The notes under the pieces: generated by a model
Seen by the model: only the letters and a program-made list of their open reading frames with translations
The model's database searches: none
Told to the model about the DNA's origin: nothing
Assembly (NCBI GenBank): GCA_027488735.1
Contig: JAIYBB010000004.1
Span: 124,001-188,000 of the forward strand
Source: Comamonadaceae bacterium
GTDB taxonomy: Bacteria; Pseudomonadota; Gammaproteobacteria; Burkholderiales; Burkholderiaceae_C
Direction: 5' to 3'
DNA length: 64,000 nt
Translations under genes and position numbers: made by a program
In this document: positions 46,457-54,896 of the stretch, in pieces
Layout: every line of letters starts with the position of its first letter
Position numbering within the stretch: position 1 is the first letter of the stretch

Positions 46457-47754
46457 ATACCGATTGGACCTACGTCATCGTGCTGGCCGGCGTTATTGGC
46501 GCGGCCCTATATGTCATGCGCCGCTTTTCCAATGCCCCGGCGCAAGGCAACCAAGCCATGGAGCAGCTAGAGGAAAAGTTAGAAAGAATTTCGCGTGACA
46601 TGCGTTTTGAAGTCAGCGAAAACTTGCGCGCTAACCGCCAGGAAATGTCGCAAAGCATGGCGCAGTTTCAGCAAACGCTGACCGAGCAACTCTCCTTGAT
46701 GCAGGCCAATCTCAATGCCCAGTTGCAAACCTTGGGCGAGGGCAATACGCGTCGCATGGCCGAGGTGCGCGAAACCTTGGACAGGCAATTGCAAAACTTG
46801 CAAGAAACCAATCTGGCCAAGCTTGAAGAGATGCGCAAAACGGTGGACGAAAAACTGCAAACCACGTTGGAAAAGCGTTTGAGTGAAAGCTTCAAACAAG
46901 TGGCCGAGCGCCTAGAGCAAGTGCACCAAGGTTTGGGGCAAATGCAAACGCTGGCGCAAGGCGTGGGCGATTTGCAAAAAGTGCTGAGCAATGTGAAGAC
47001 ACGCGGCATCTTTGGCGAAGTGCAATTGCAAGCGCTGCTGGACCAAGTGTTGACCATCGAGCAATATGGCAAGCAAGTGGAAACCAAACCGCGCAGCAAC
47101 CAGCGTGTGGATTTCGCCATCAAATTGCCTGGCCGCAGCGATGACGGCGCTGCTGTGTGGTTGCCTATCGATGCGAAATTTCCGCGCGAAGACTACGAGC
47201 GTTTGCTCGAAGCGCAAAACCGTTCTGACGCGCCGGGTGCAGAGAGCGCGGCCAAAGCCATGGAAGCGCGTATACGCTTGGAAGCCAAAACGATTGCAGA
47301 AAGTTATCTGGCACCACCTCACACCACCGACTTTGCGATTTTGTTTTTGCCGGTGGAAGGTTTGTACGCCGAGGTGTTGCGTCGCCCCGGTTTGATGGAC
47401 ACGCTGCAACGCGATTACCGTGTCACGCTGGCCGGGCCGACAACGTTGCTTGCCATATTGAACAGCTTGCACATGGGCTTTCGCACACTCGCTTTGGAGA
47501 AACAAGCGTCTGAAGTGTGGAAGGTGTTGGGCGCGGTCAAAACCGAGTTTGAACGTTACGGCGAATGGGTGGCCAAGGTGCGCGAGCAAGTGCAAAAAGC
47601 GGCTGACACCTTGGACAAGGCCGACACCCGCAGCAAACAAATGCGTCGTGCTTTGAAAGTCGTGGAAGCCTTGCCCGAGACCGAAGCGCTGGCGCGACTG
47701 CCATTGCAAATGGACGATATGTCGGACGTGATCGATCCCAACGATCCGGATTAA
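46453..47754 (+). CDS. rmuC: DNA recombination protein RmuC
   Basis: 433 residues. One N-terminal membrane segment (TYVIVLAGVIGAALYVM), a long coiled coil (about residues 30-160, rich in Gln, Glu, Leu and Met), then the RmuC domain with GIFGEVQLQALLDQVLTIEQ, PGRSDDGAAVWLPIDAKFPRE and FLPVEGLYAEVLRRPGL. RmuC has a PD-(D/E)XK-like nuclease fold and limits recombination at inverted repeats. Complete and typical. Confidence 0.95.
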   Translation: MNTDWTYVIVLAGVIGAALYVMRRFSNAPAQGNQAMEQLEEKLERISRDMRFEVSENLRANRQEMSQSMAQFQQTLTEQLSLMQANLNAQLQTLGEGNTRRMAEVRETLDRQLQNLQETNLAKLEEMRKTVDEKLQTTLEKRLSESFKQVAERLEQVHQGLGQMQTLAQGVGDLQKVLSNVKTRGIFGEVQLQALLDQVLTIEQYGKQVETKPRSNQRVDFAIKLPGRSDDGAAVWLPIDAKFPREDYERLLEAQNRSDAPGAESAAKAMEARIRLEAKTIAESYLAPPHTTDFAILFLPVEGLYAEVLRRPGLMDTLQRDYRVTLAGPTTLLAILNSLHMGFRTLALEKQASEVWKVLGAVKTEFERYGEWVAKVREQVQKAADTLDKADTRSKQMRRALKVVEALPETEALARLPLQMDDMSDVIDPNDPD

Positions 47755-47772
47755 ACGGGGCGTTTACAAAGA

Positions 47773-48906
47773 TCAATCAGCACTGTATTTCACAAACTCA
47801 TTCCCATCCCAACTCAAAAGCTGCATCAATTTAGGGTGAATGAACAGCTTCTCTTTACCAAAAGCCACCTCCCGTAGAACGCCAATCGCGACGAGTTCTT
47901 TCAGATAGCGGGATGCCGCTTGGCGCTGGGCCACACCTTTGGTCACCAGATCTGAAATTCGGCAATAGGGCTGCTCAAAAATCACGTCTACCAATTCCCT
48001 TGAATAGATTTTTGGCAAAGCCTGACGTACATGTGTGGTGGTGTGTTCAGCCAAATTCCGGATGCCACCAATTTTTCCTGTCGTCCAAAGTGAGGTTTCT
48101 TCCACCGCCTTGAGCATGTACAGAATCCACGTTTCCCAGTCATGCTCTTTTGTCACTGCCAAAAGCAAGCGGTAATAGTCCGCTTTGTTTTGAATGATGT
48201 GTCGGCTCAAGTACAAAATCGGCAGCTGAAGCAAATCTTGTTGAATCAAAAAAAGTATGTTGATGACCCGCCCGGTTCGGCCATTGCCGTCTATGAAAGG
48301 GTGAATCGCCTCAAACTGATAGTGGGCGACGGCCATGCGGATCAGCGGGTCGATGTCAACCTCGTTATGTATGAAACGCTCCCAATTGGCCAACATGTCA
48401 CGCAGCAATGCCTCGCCTTCTGGCGGTGTGTAAATGATGTCGCCGGTTCTGTCGTTGATCAACTGCGTGCCCGGTGTCTTGCGGATATCCATGTCCACCG
48501 CTTTGAGTGTTCGGCAAATCTCGACAGCGGTGGCGGTACACAAAGGGCGTTCGCTGAGCGACTCATACCCTTGGCGCAGAGCCGATCTGTAACGTAAAGC
48601 TTCTTTGGTGGCAGGGTCGGCTTCTGCGTTTCCACCGGTTTGGGCATGCTGAAACAACTTGTCAGTAGTGGTGACGATGTTCTCAATTTCTGAGCTGTCT
48701 TTGGCTTCCAGCAGCGGAATCGTATTGATCAGCATGGCCTGGTTGGGGATCAACTCTGCGGCTTGCTTGAGCTCGGCCAATGCGGCGCGGGCTGTTATGC
48801 AAGCTTTCAATATAGCGCGGCTTTCCAAATCCTGAGGCGGCGGGAGTGGTGGAAGCTGGTTATGCGGCCTGTCAGCTTGCCAGAGAACTGTCTCGGTGTT
48901 GGTCAT
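47773..48906 (-). CDS. Fic-domain protein with N-terminal inhibitory helix
   Basis: 377 residues. The Fic motif is complete, [12 protein letters not shown] (H202-R213), so AMP transfer from ATP to a Tyr, Ser or Thr of a target protein is possible. An N-terminal inhibitory helix motif S-x-x-x-E-N is at S71-N76 (SSEIEN), marking a class II, self-inhibited Fic. The C-terminus ([23 protein letters not shown]) is a winged-helix-like domain, as in many Fic proteins that also bind DNA. It is a single gene without antitoxin partner. Four ATGTCG-type half-sites lie 39-97 bases before the start, suggesting autoregulation through that C-terminal domain. Confidence 0.93.
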   Translation of the reverse strand: MTNTETVLWQADRPHNQLPPLPPPQDLESRAILKACITARAALAELKQAAELIPNQAMLINTIPLLEAKDSSEIENIVTTTDKLFQHAQTGGNAEADPATKEALRYRSALRQGYESLSERPLCTATAVEICRTLKAVDMDIRKTPGTQLINDRTGDIIYTPPEGEALLRDMLANWERFIHNEVDIDPLIRMAVAHYQFEAIHPFIDGNGRTGRVINILFLIQQDLLQLPILYLSRHIIQNKADYYRLLLAVTKEHDWETWILYMLKAVEETSLWTTGKIGGIRNLAEHTTTHVRQALPKIYSRELVDVIFEQPYCRISDLVTKGVAQRQAASRYLKELVAIGVLREVAFGKEKLFIHPKLMQLLSWDGNEFVKYSAD

Positions 48907-48944
48907 GTTCTTAAAAGCCAGTTTTATCGACGCGTTTGCATCTT

Positions 48945-49003
48945 ATGTCGCTGGCGGCGACATGTCCAGATCATATGTCGATATTTTTGCGTTTAAGCGA
49001 CAT
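48945..49003 (-). promoter_or_regulatory. Operator-like array of ATGTCG/CGACAT half-sites before the Fic gene
   Basis: Two inverted pairs stand in the 108-base leader: ATGTCGC (48945-48951) with GCGACAT (48957-48963), five bases apart, and ATGTCG (48975-48980) with GCGACAT (48997-49003). Four copies of one hexamer in 59 bases is not expected by chance. It probably binds the winged-helix end of the Fic protein or another regulator. I could not identify a clear promoter. Confidence 0.55.
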
Positions 49004-49014
49004 GTTTTTGCCAT

Positions 49015-49047
49015 AAAAAACCGCCTGAGCCAAAGGCCGAGGCGGTT
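49015..49047 (-). terminator. Intrinsic terminator of efp
   Basis: On the minus strand an 8-base stem (AACCGCCT / AGGCGGTT, 49047-49040 and 49026-49019), with an additional GCC/GGC pairing in the loop, is followed by a run of six T residues (49020-49015). It starts 20 bases after the efp stop codon. Confidence 0.85.
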
Positions 49048-49066
49048 TGTATGAAGTTAATCCGGA

Positions 49067-49621
49067 TTAAACGCGCTTGCGATATTCAGCAGTGCGGGTA
49101 TCGATTTCCACTTTGTCGCCTTGCGCCACAAAAATCGGCACGTTGATGTCAAAGCCGGTGGCGATTTTGGCGGGCTTGAGCACCTTGCCGGAGGTATCGC
49201 CTTTTACCGCAGGCTCGGTCCAGGTGATTTCACGCACCACGCTGGTGGGCAATTCGACCGAGATGGCCTTGCCGTCATAGAACACGACTTCGGCGGTCAT
49301 GCCGTCTTCCAAATAATTGAGCGAGTCGCCCATGTTTTCGTTTTCCACTTCGTATTGGTTGAAGTCGGTGTCCATCCATACGTACATGGGGTCGGCGAAA
49401 TAGGAATAGGTGCATTCCTTTTTGTCCAGAATAATTTGGTCCATTTTGTCGTCGGCCTTGAACACGACTTCAGTATTGAAGTTGGCGATCAGGCTTTTGA
49501 GCTTCATGCGCACAGTCGCCGAGTTGCGGCCGCCACGGCTGTATTCGGTTTTCAAAACGACCATCGGGTCTTTGCCGTGCATGATGACGTTACCGGCGCG
49601 GATTTCTTGAGCTATTTTCAT
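49067..49621 (-). CDS. efp: Translation elongation factor P
   Basis: 184 residues with the three beta-barrel domains of EF-P: N-terminal [19 protein letters not shown], the modification loop YSRGGRNSA with Arg at position 32, and the C-terminal signature near [21 protein letters not shown]. It rescues ribosomes stalled at polyproline. An Arg at 32 (rather than Lys) is the mark of the subfamily activated by rhamnosylation, and the modifying enzyme EarP is encoded immediately upstream on the same strand. Confidence 0.97.
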   Translation of the reverse strand: MKIAQEIRAGNVIMHGKDPMVVLKTEYSRGGRNSATVRMKLKSLIANFNTEVVFKADDKMDQIILDKKECTYSYFADPMYVWMDTDFNQYEVENENMGDSLNYLEDGMTAEVVFYDGKAISVELPTSVVREITWTEPAVKGDTSGKVLKPAKIATGFDINVPIFVAQGDKVEIDTRTAEYRKRV

Positions 49622-49654
49622 AAATGGGGTTGTGATCTGGACAAAGCGGCTATT

Positions 49655-50770
49655 TTAGCCTTTGGCCGCGACAAAGCCCCTCAAGCGCTCGGCGAGGCTG
49701 GTTTGACGTGACAAATGCAATTTAATTTTCTGCGCCCAATCGCACCAGTCTGTCAGGCAATCTGGTGTCAATTCAGGCAAAGCTTGCGGCTGGGAAGCAT
49801 TCCAAGCCAGGTGCGCCTGCACCACCAGCTGCGGCGCACCGGACTGCTGCAAAAAAGCTTGCAGCTTCGGTATGTGCGCCCCGTCATCTTGAGGGTAAAT
49901 TTGCCATAAAAACGGCTTGCCCGCGCACATGGCGCGCACCAGTGAGTCTTCGCCACGCACCAAGTTCAAGTCCATGCGAGCCAGAAAATCGTCGTACGCC
50001 GGCTGACTCATGTAGTCCAGAAAATCCAAGCCCAAGCTGGATACATCGTTTGACTGCATGGCTTGTTTGACAGCTGCCGTAGCGCGCCCTGCGGTGATGT
50101 GTAAATGCACTTGGTGTGGCAATCGAGCGAGTTGCTCAAGCCATAGCGGCATCCCCGACGGTTCGTAGCAAAACACGCTGATATGTAATTTCCGGTGAAT
50201 ACCAAATTGCGCGCAATCAACTTGGGTTTTTTCAAGCGCGTGTGTTGCAGCATGACCGAGGTGCTCTTTTTGCGCTAATCCACAGGTATTTCTAGACTGA
50301 AAATCCGTCAGCAGTCCACCGCTGTGTTCGCCCCAACCGGGGTAGTAAAACCATTTCGTCAAACCGCGCGCAGGACCGCTGAGCACAGGCGAAGGCAGGC
50401 CGTGGTTGCGTTGCGCGCTGGCTTCTAGGCTGAAATATTCCAGATTCACCCAAACCGGCGGTGTGGGGCGTGCTGCCATTGCCGCTTGATATGCCCAAGG
50501 TATTTCGCAGCCGAAAGCTTCAATCACCACACTGGGCACTTGTTCCGGCAGAAAAACATCCTGCTCTGCAGGCCAAGGCCGCAGGCTCACACCTGCGCTG
50601 CCAGCGGGTGCCATCCAATCCAAAGCGCTTGCGTCATCGACATAAAGTTGCACCGCTACGCCGCGCGCAGCCAATTGCGTGGCCAGTCGCCAGCACACGC
50701 CCAGATCGCCATGGTTGTCTATGACACGACAGAAGATAGCCCAACCGGACTCATTGGTGTGGCGCATCAT
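49655..50770 (-). CDS. earP: EF-P arginine rhamnosyltransferase EarP
   Basis: 371 residues (ATG 50770; a second ATG follows directly). This DUF2331/EarP protein is a GT-B glycosyltransferase that transfers rhamnose from dTDP-rhamnose to Arg32 of EF-P. The conserved aspartates of the active site are visible in FCRVIDNHGDLGVCWRL, and the nucleotide-binding end in LVRGEDSLVRAMCAGKPFLW followed by QIYPQDDGAH. The gene ends 33 bases before efp, an arrangement common in Beta- and Gammaproteobacteria. Confidence 0.95.
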   Translation of the reverse strand: MMRHTNESGWAIFCRVIDNHGDLGVCWRLATQLAARGVAVQLYVDDASALDWMAPAGSAGVSLRPWPAEQDVFLPEQVPSVVIEAFGCEIPWAYQAAMAARPTPPVWVNLEYFSLEASAQRNHGLPSPVLSGPARGLTKWFYYPGWGEHSGGLLTDFQSRNTCGLAQKEHLGHAATHALEKTQVDCAQFGIHRKLHISVFCYEPSGMPLWLEQLARLPHQVHLHITAGRATAAVKQAMQSNDVSSLGLDFLDYMSQPAYDDFLARMDLNLVRGEDSLVRAMCAGKPFLWQIYPQDDGAHIPKLQAFLQQSGAPQLVVQAHLAWNASQPQALPELTPDCLTDWCDWAQKIKLHLSRQTSLAERLRGFVAAKG

Positions 50771-50783
50771 GGTGTTGCTTCTC

Positions 50784-50918
50784 TTGTCATTCAGTGGCTG
50801 ACTTCACAGGATATTGCTGACATCTTATTCGGAGTGTTTTTTCAGAAAAGGTCTACAAGTCTCTCGGCTAGTCCTGAGTGTGACTGTCAAGACCGGACCC
50901 GCGAGCCCGGTTTTTTTT
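50784..50918 (+). ncRNA. Possible small RNA or leader with intrinsic terminator
   Basis: On the plus strand, where no protein gene precedes it, ACCGG (50892-50896) and CCGGT (50907-50911) form a G/C-rich stem followed by a run of eight T residues (50911-50918). About 75 bases upstream, TTGTCA (50784-50789) and CAGGAT (50807-50812) are 17 bases apart, a weak sigma-70 promoter. Together they could define a transcript of roughly 90-100 bases, or an attenuator ahead of the DUF1330 gene that starts 47 bases downstream. No known RNA family was recognised. Confidence 0.35.
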
Positions 50919-50965
50919 GAGCGTCTACACTTTGCGATTGTCCAAAAAATTCCAAGGAGAACGCC

Positions 50966-51259
50966 ATGCCCAAGGCCTACATCATCAGTGCGTACCAAGA
51001 AATTCACAATCAGGAAGCTTTGACGGCCTATGCCAAGCTGGCTTTGCCCGCGCTTCTCGCCGCAGGCGGCACGTTTTTGGTTCGCGGCATGCCAGCCGCC
51101 GTTAAAGAACACGGCAAGATGCAGCGCACTGTGTTGATCGAATTTGAAAACATTCAAGCTGCATTGGCGGCCTACGACAGCCCGGACTACAAAGCGGCCA
51201 TGAACGAGTTGGGCGACAACGCGGTGGTGCGTGAAATTCGCATCGTTGAAGGGGTGTAA
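50966..51259 (+). CDS. DUF1330 family protein
   Basis: 97 residues. PKAYIISAYQEIHNQEALTAY, LLAAGGTFLVRGMPA and FENIQAALAAYDSPDYKAAM are the typical DUF1330 pattern: a small ferredoxin-like alpha/beta-barrel dimer of unknown function. A strong AAGGAGAA box precedes the ATG. It is followed after three bases by an aminotransferase gene, so the two are probably cotranscribed. Confidence 0.85.
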   Translation: MPKAYIISAYQEIHNQEALTAYAKLALPALLAAGGTFLVRGMPAAVKEHGKMQRTVLIEFENIQAALAAYDSPDYKAAMNELGDNAVVREIRIVEGV

Positions 51260-51262
51260 GCC

Positions 51263-52468
51263 ATGACGCAACTGAGTCAACGCGCCTTAGGTCTTGGCAC
51301 CGAAAACGCATTCGTGGTGTTGGCCGAGGTGAATAAGCTGATCCGTGAAGGCCACGACATCATTTCTTTTTGTATTGGCCAGCCCGATTTCCCCACACCG
51401 AAAAATATTCAGCAAGCTGGCATCACTGCCATCACAGGTGGGAAACACGGTTACACGCCGTCAGCTGGTATTCCTGAATTGCGCCAGGCGGCTGCCGCTT
51501 ACTTTGCGCGTACGCGTGGCATTCATGTGGACGCGGACGATGTGGTGGTCGGCGCCGGTGCCAAGCCCTTCATCGGCTACACCATCCAATCCGTGACAGA
51601 TTTCGGCGCGGGCGACGAAGTGATTTACCCGGTGCCGGGTTTTCCGATTTACGAGTCGCAAATCAAAGCTAACGGCGCGGTCGGTGTGCCGATTTATTTG
51701 CGCGAAGACCGCAACTTCAGCTTTGACCCGCAAGAGCTGGCCGACAAAATCACGCCGCGCACCAAGCTGTTGATTTTGAATTCACCGCAAAACCCGACCG
51801 GCGGTATTCTCAGCAAAGCTGACTTGCAAGCCATCGCCGACATACTGCGCAAGCACCCGCAAATCTGGGTGTTCGCCGATGAGATTTACGGTCAGTTGGT
51901 CTATGACGGCGAGTTCAATTCCATCGCCGCAATGCCCGGCATGCAAGAGCGCACCATCCTCTCCGACGGCTGCTCCAAAACTTGGGCCATGACCGGCTGG
52001 CGCTTAGGTTTTTGCGCCAACAAAAAACTGGCGCCTTACTTCACCAACTGGATCACCAACACCGAGTCGTGTGCATCGCACATCACGCAATGGGCCGGTG
52101 TCGAAGCCTTGAATGGACCGCAGGACGACGCCAACCACATGCGCGAGGTGTTTTTGAGCCGCCGCAATTTGATCGTTGGTTTGCTCAACCAACTCCCCGG
52201 CGTGACTTGCAAAACCCCGGGCGGTGCGTTTTACGCCTGGCCAAACGTGACCGAAGCCTGCCGCCTGACCGGTTGCGGCGATTCGGAAGTGTTCCGCAAG
52301 CGCTTGTTGTTAGAAGCGGGGGTGGCGGTGCTGGCAGATATCCATTTCGGGCCGCGCGTTGAAGGCGATGGCCAGCACATACGTTTCAGCTACGCTGCGT
52401 CTGACGAAGCCATCAAGGCTGGTTTGAAACGCATGGCGGACTTCATCGACAAGAACCGCCAGACTTAA
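51263..52468 (+). CDS. Pyridoxal-phosphate aminotransferase, class I/II
   Basis: 401 residues, fold type I. Substrate-side residues in FCIGQPDFPTPKNI, cofactor-binding NSPQNPTGGILSK and VFADEIYGQLVYDG, the Schiff-base Lys in SDGCSKTWAMTGWRLGF and the carboxylate-binding Arg near HIRFSYAASDEAI are all visible. It resembles aspartate/aromatic-type transaminases; the amino acid used is not certain. Confidence 0.92.
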   Translation: MTQLSQRALGLGTENAFVVLAEVNKLIREGHDIISFCIGQPDFPTPKNIQQAGITAITGGKHGYTPSAGIPELRQAAAAYFARTRGIHVDADDVVVGAGAKPFIGYTIQSVTDFGAGDEVIYPVPGFPIYESQIKANGAVGVPIYLREDRNFSFDPQELADKITPRTKLLILNSPQNPTGGILSKADLQAIADILRKHPQIWVFADEIYGQLVYDGEFNSIAAMPGMQERTILSDGCSKTWAMTGWRLGFCANKKLAPYFTNWITNTESCASHITQWAGVEALNGPQDDANHMREVFLSRRNLIVGLLNQLPGVTCKTPGGAFYAWPNVTEACRLTGCGDSEVFRKRLLLEAGVAVLADIHFGPRVEGDGQHIRFSYAASDEAIKAGLKRMADFIDKNRQT

Positions 52469-52555
52469 TCCCGGCCTGCGACCCCAACGGGTGCGTGTCT
52501 GGGTTGGACCACTTGGCTAAGATGGTGTCCAAGTCCACACTTACTAGCTCACACC

Positions 52556-53509
52556 ATGACCCAAACCGCCCAAGCCATTGTTTTTGATGCCCCGCAGCAA
52601 CTCTCTGTAAAAACGCTAGAGACCAAAGCGTTTGAATCGGGTGATATCGAAGTCGATGTGACTTTCAGCGGCATCAGCACCGGCACCGAGCGTTTGTTGT
52701 GGGACGGCAGCATGCCGCCGTTTCCCGGCCTGGGCTATCCGCTGGTGCCCGGCTACGAAACCGTTGGCATCGTCAGCAAGGTGGGCGAAGGCTCATCCGT
52801 GCAAATCGGCGACCATGTGTTCGTGCCTGGCTCTTACACCTTTCAAGGCGTGCGCAATATTTTCGGTGGCGCCGGTTCTCGCTTGGTGGTGCCGCACGAA
52901 CGCGCCGTCAAAGTCGACCCGGGACTGGGCCCCAAAGCCGTGTTGTTGGCCCTTGCTGCCACTTGTTACCACGCGATGGCATTAGGCGGAGAACGACAAA
53001 CCTTGGTGTTGCCTGACCTCATCGTCGGCCATGGTGTGATGGGACGATTGCTCGCACGCATCACTGTCGCGCTTGGCGGCACACCGCCTACGGTGTGGGA
53101 AACCCAAGCCCAGCGACAAACCGGTGCCGAGGGCTACAGCGTGGTGCATCCGAATGACGACACCCGCAAAGATTACAAAGCCATTTATGACGTCAGTGGC
53201 GACAGCAGTGTGCTCAACAGCTTGATCATGCGTCTTGCACCCGGCGGCGAAGTGGTGCTGGCAGGTTTTTACAAACAAGATTTGAATTTTGCTTTCGCTC
53301 CTGCTTTCATGCGCGAGGCGCACATACGTGTGGCCGCGCAATGGAAAAAGCATGACTTGCTGGCCGTCACACGCATGGTGGAGAGCGGACAGTTATCGCT
53401 CGAAGGCATGATCACCCATACCTATAAACTCGGACAAGCCAAGGATGCCTATCAAGTGGCATTTGCTGATCCCTTGTGCCTGAAGATGATGCTCGACTGG
53501 AAAACTTGA
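52556..53509 (+). CDS. bchC: BchC-like dehydrogenase (bacteriochlorophyllide a dehydrogenase family)
   Basis: 317 residues. It is a medium-chain dehydrogenase without the usual zinc Cys cluster. The run SGISTGTERLLWDGSMPPFP, the following GLGYPLVPGYETVG, the Rossmann part PDLIVGHGVMGRLLARI, then TPPTVWE, IYDVSGD and VVLAGFYKQDLNFAFAPAFM follow the BchC family closely. BchC oxidises the 3-hydroxyethyl group during bacteriochlorophyll a synthesis. No other photosynthesis gene lies within the window: next is a cupin gene 21 bases on. Either it is an isolated piece of a photosynthesis pathway encoded elsewhere, or a relative with another job. Confidence 0.8.
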   Translation: MTQTAQAIVFDAPQQLSVKTLETKAFESGDIEVDVTFSGISTGTERLLWDGSMPPFPGLGYPLVPGYETVGIVSKVGEGSSVQIGDHVFVPGSYTFQGVRNIFGGAGSRLVVPHERAVKVDPGLGPKAVLLALAATCYHAMALGGERQTLVLPDLIVGHGVMGRLLARITVALGGTPPTVWETQAQRQTGAEGYSVVHPNDDTRKDYKAIYDVSGDSSVLNSLIMRLAPGGEVVLAGFYKQDLNFAFAPAFMREAHIRVAAQWKKHDLLAVTRMVESGQLSLEGMITHTYKLGQAKDAYQVAFADPLCLKMMLDWKT

Positions 53510-53530
53510 ACCACAGAAAGACTTAAAAGC

Positions 53531-53806
53531 ATGACAACCACATTTGAAGAATTCACCGCTGTATCCGTCGAAGAAGGTTTTGATGAAATTCTGGTGCGCG
53601 AGTGGCAAGCCAATCTGGTGGTGGACACGCACACCCATCCGTTTGATGTCAGCGCTTTGGTCGTGCGCGGCGAATTCAAGCTGACGATCGGTGACAAAGT
53701 CATCACACTTAAGGCCGGTGACCCGTTTCGCCTAGCCCGCGATATTCCCCATGTGGAGCATTACGGTACTGAGGGCGCCACTGTCTGGGTGGCTAGGGCC
53801 AACTGA
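53531..53806 (+). CDS. Small cupin-domain protein
   Basis: 91 residues, a single cupin barrel. THTHPFDVSALVVRGEF carries the first metal-binding His/Glu motif, and FRLARDIPHVEHYG the second. Small cupins bind a metal and a small ligand, or act as sensors. It follows the bchC-like gene by 21 bases and overlaps the next tiny reading frame by one base. Function unknown. Confidence 0.85.
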   Translation: MTTTFEEFTAVSVEEGFDEILVREWQANLVVDTHTHPFDVSALVVRGEFKLTIGDKVITLKAGDPFRLARDIPHVEHYGTEGATVWVARAN

Positions 53807-53940
53807 TGGATGAGCCAACAAGCCCTTCAAAACCCAGCTTTGAGGACCGCTCCCTTAAATTCATCGGTCGCCATAACAAAGCCATTTGGTTGGTCATAGC
53901 GGTGGTGACTGCCGTGGTGGTGGTGTTCACAGAAGCTTGA
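53806..53940 (+). CDS. Small single-helix membrane protein (44 residues)
   Basis: A short frame beginning at ATG 53806 inside the cupin stop (TGATG). A polar start (MDEPTSPSKPSFEDRSLKFI) is followed by GRHNKAIWL and a hydrophobic stretch VIAVVTAVVVVF, then TEA and a stop. The shape is that of a small inner-membrane protein with one helix and cytoplasmic N-terminus. Translational coupling to the cupin is the chief support. It overlaps the end of the convergent ppk2 gene by 14 bases. Confidence 0.5.
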   Translation: MDEPTSPSKPSFEDRSLKFIGRHNKAIWLVIAVVTAVVVVFTEA

Positions 53941-54739
53941 AACTGCCGGGCTTGACTGTGGCCTGCGGCATCTTCAGGTGCATATCTTCCAGAGTAGCCA
54001 CCAGCAGTTCAGCCAAAAACCGGTTGCGGTCAGATTTGTCATCCGCAGGCACCACATACCAAGGCGCCAATTGCGTGCTGGTGGCTGACATCATTTGCTC
54101 ATAAGCCTTCATGAACGCAGGCCAGAGTTTTCGGTCCTCAAAATCTGAGGCCTGTAATTTCCACTGTTTGTCCGGTTCATCAATGCGGGCTTGCAAGCGC
54201 TTTTTTTGTTCGCCCTTGGAAATATGCAAATAGCATTTGAGCAACGTGATGCCTTCGTCATGCAGCATGGCTTCAAAGTGGCGAATATGCGCCAGTCTTT
54301 TTTGCAGCATGGCCGGTTTGAGCCAAGCTCTGACTTGGGGCACCAGCACATCCTCGTAATGGCTGCGGTTGAAGATGACCATGTCGCCGCGCGCAGGTAA
54401 CTTGCTGTGAATGCGCCATAAAAAATCGTGTCGGCGTTCTTCCTCTGTCGGCGCGGCAAAGGCTTGTGCGCGCACACCCAAGGGGCTGACGTGGGTGAAC
54501 ACATGGCGAATCACCCCGTCTTTGCCGGATGTGTCCATGCCTTGTAGCACCAACAGAACCCCACGGGTTTTGGAGGCATACAACATGGTTTGCAATTGGT
54601 TCAACCGGTCAAACAGGGTTTTGAGCCTTCTGGCCTCATCGGTTTTTTCTATTTTTTCAGGCAATCGTGTGGCGATGTCGGACAACTTAAACCGGTCATC
54701 GGTTTGAATTTTCCAAGGGGCAAATTGTTTCAATGTCAT
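53927..54739 (-). CDS. ppk2: Polyphosphate kinase 2 family protein
   Basis: 270 residues from the ATG at 54739; the frame is open to 54850, but the added part is not family-like. The P-loop reads VLQGMDTSGKDGVIRHVFTH, the lid motif includes RRHDFLWRIHSKLPARGDMV, and IFNRSHYEDVLVPQV carries Walker B. The family transfers phosphate between polyphosphate and ADP, GDP or AMP; the exact class was not resolved. No clear ribosome-binding site is seen. Confidence 0.9.
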   Translation of the reverse strand: MTLKQFAPWKIQTDDRFKLSDIATRLPEKIEKTDEARRLKTLFDRLNQLQTMLYASKTRGVLLVLQGMDTSGKDGVIRHVFTHVSPLGVRAQAFAAPTEEERRHDFLWRIHSKLPARGDMVIFNRSHYEDVLVPQVRAWLKPAMLQKRLAHIRHFEAMLHDEGITLLKCYLHISKGEQKKRLQARIDEPDKQWKLQASDFEDRKLWPAFMKAYEQMMSATSTQLAPWYVVPADDKSDRNRFLAELLVATLEDMHLKMPQATVKPGSFKLL

Positions 54740-54896
54740 AGGGTGTTGTGGCAATACAAGAAATGTTTGAGCGGTGCTTGGCAAGAGGTGAATGTTTGCA
54801 TGATATGCGTTGCACATGCTGGCCTGCAAGCGCCGAGGCGGCGTTCGCACGATTTACACTGCGACAGTTTTCATCATTGCAATTGGGGAGCCCCGC

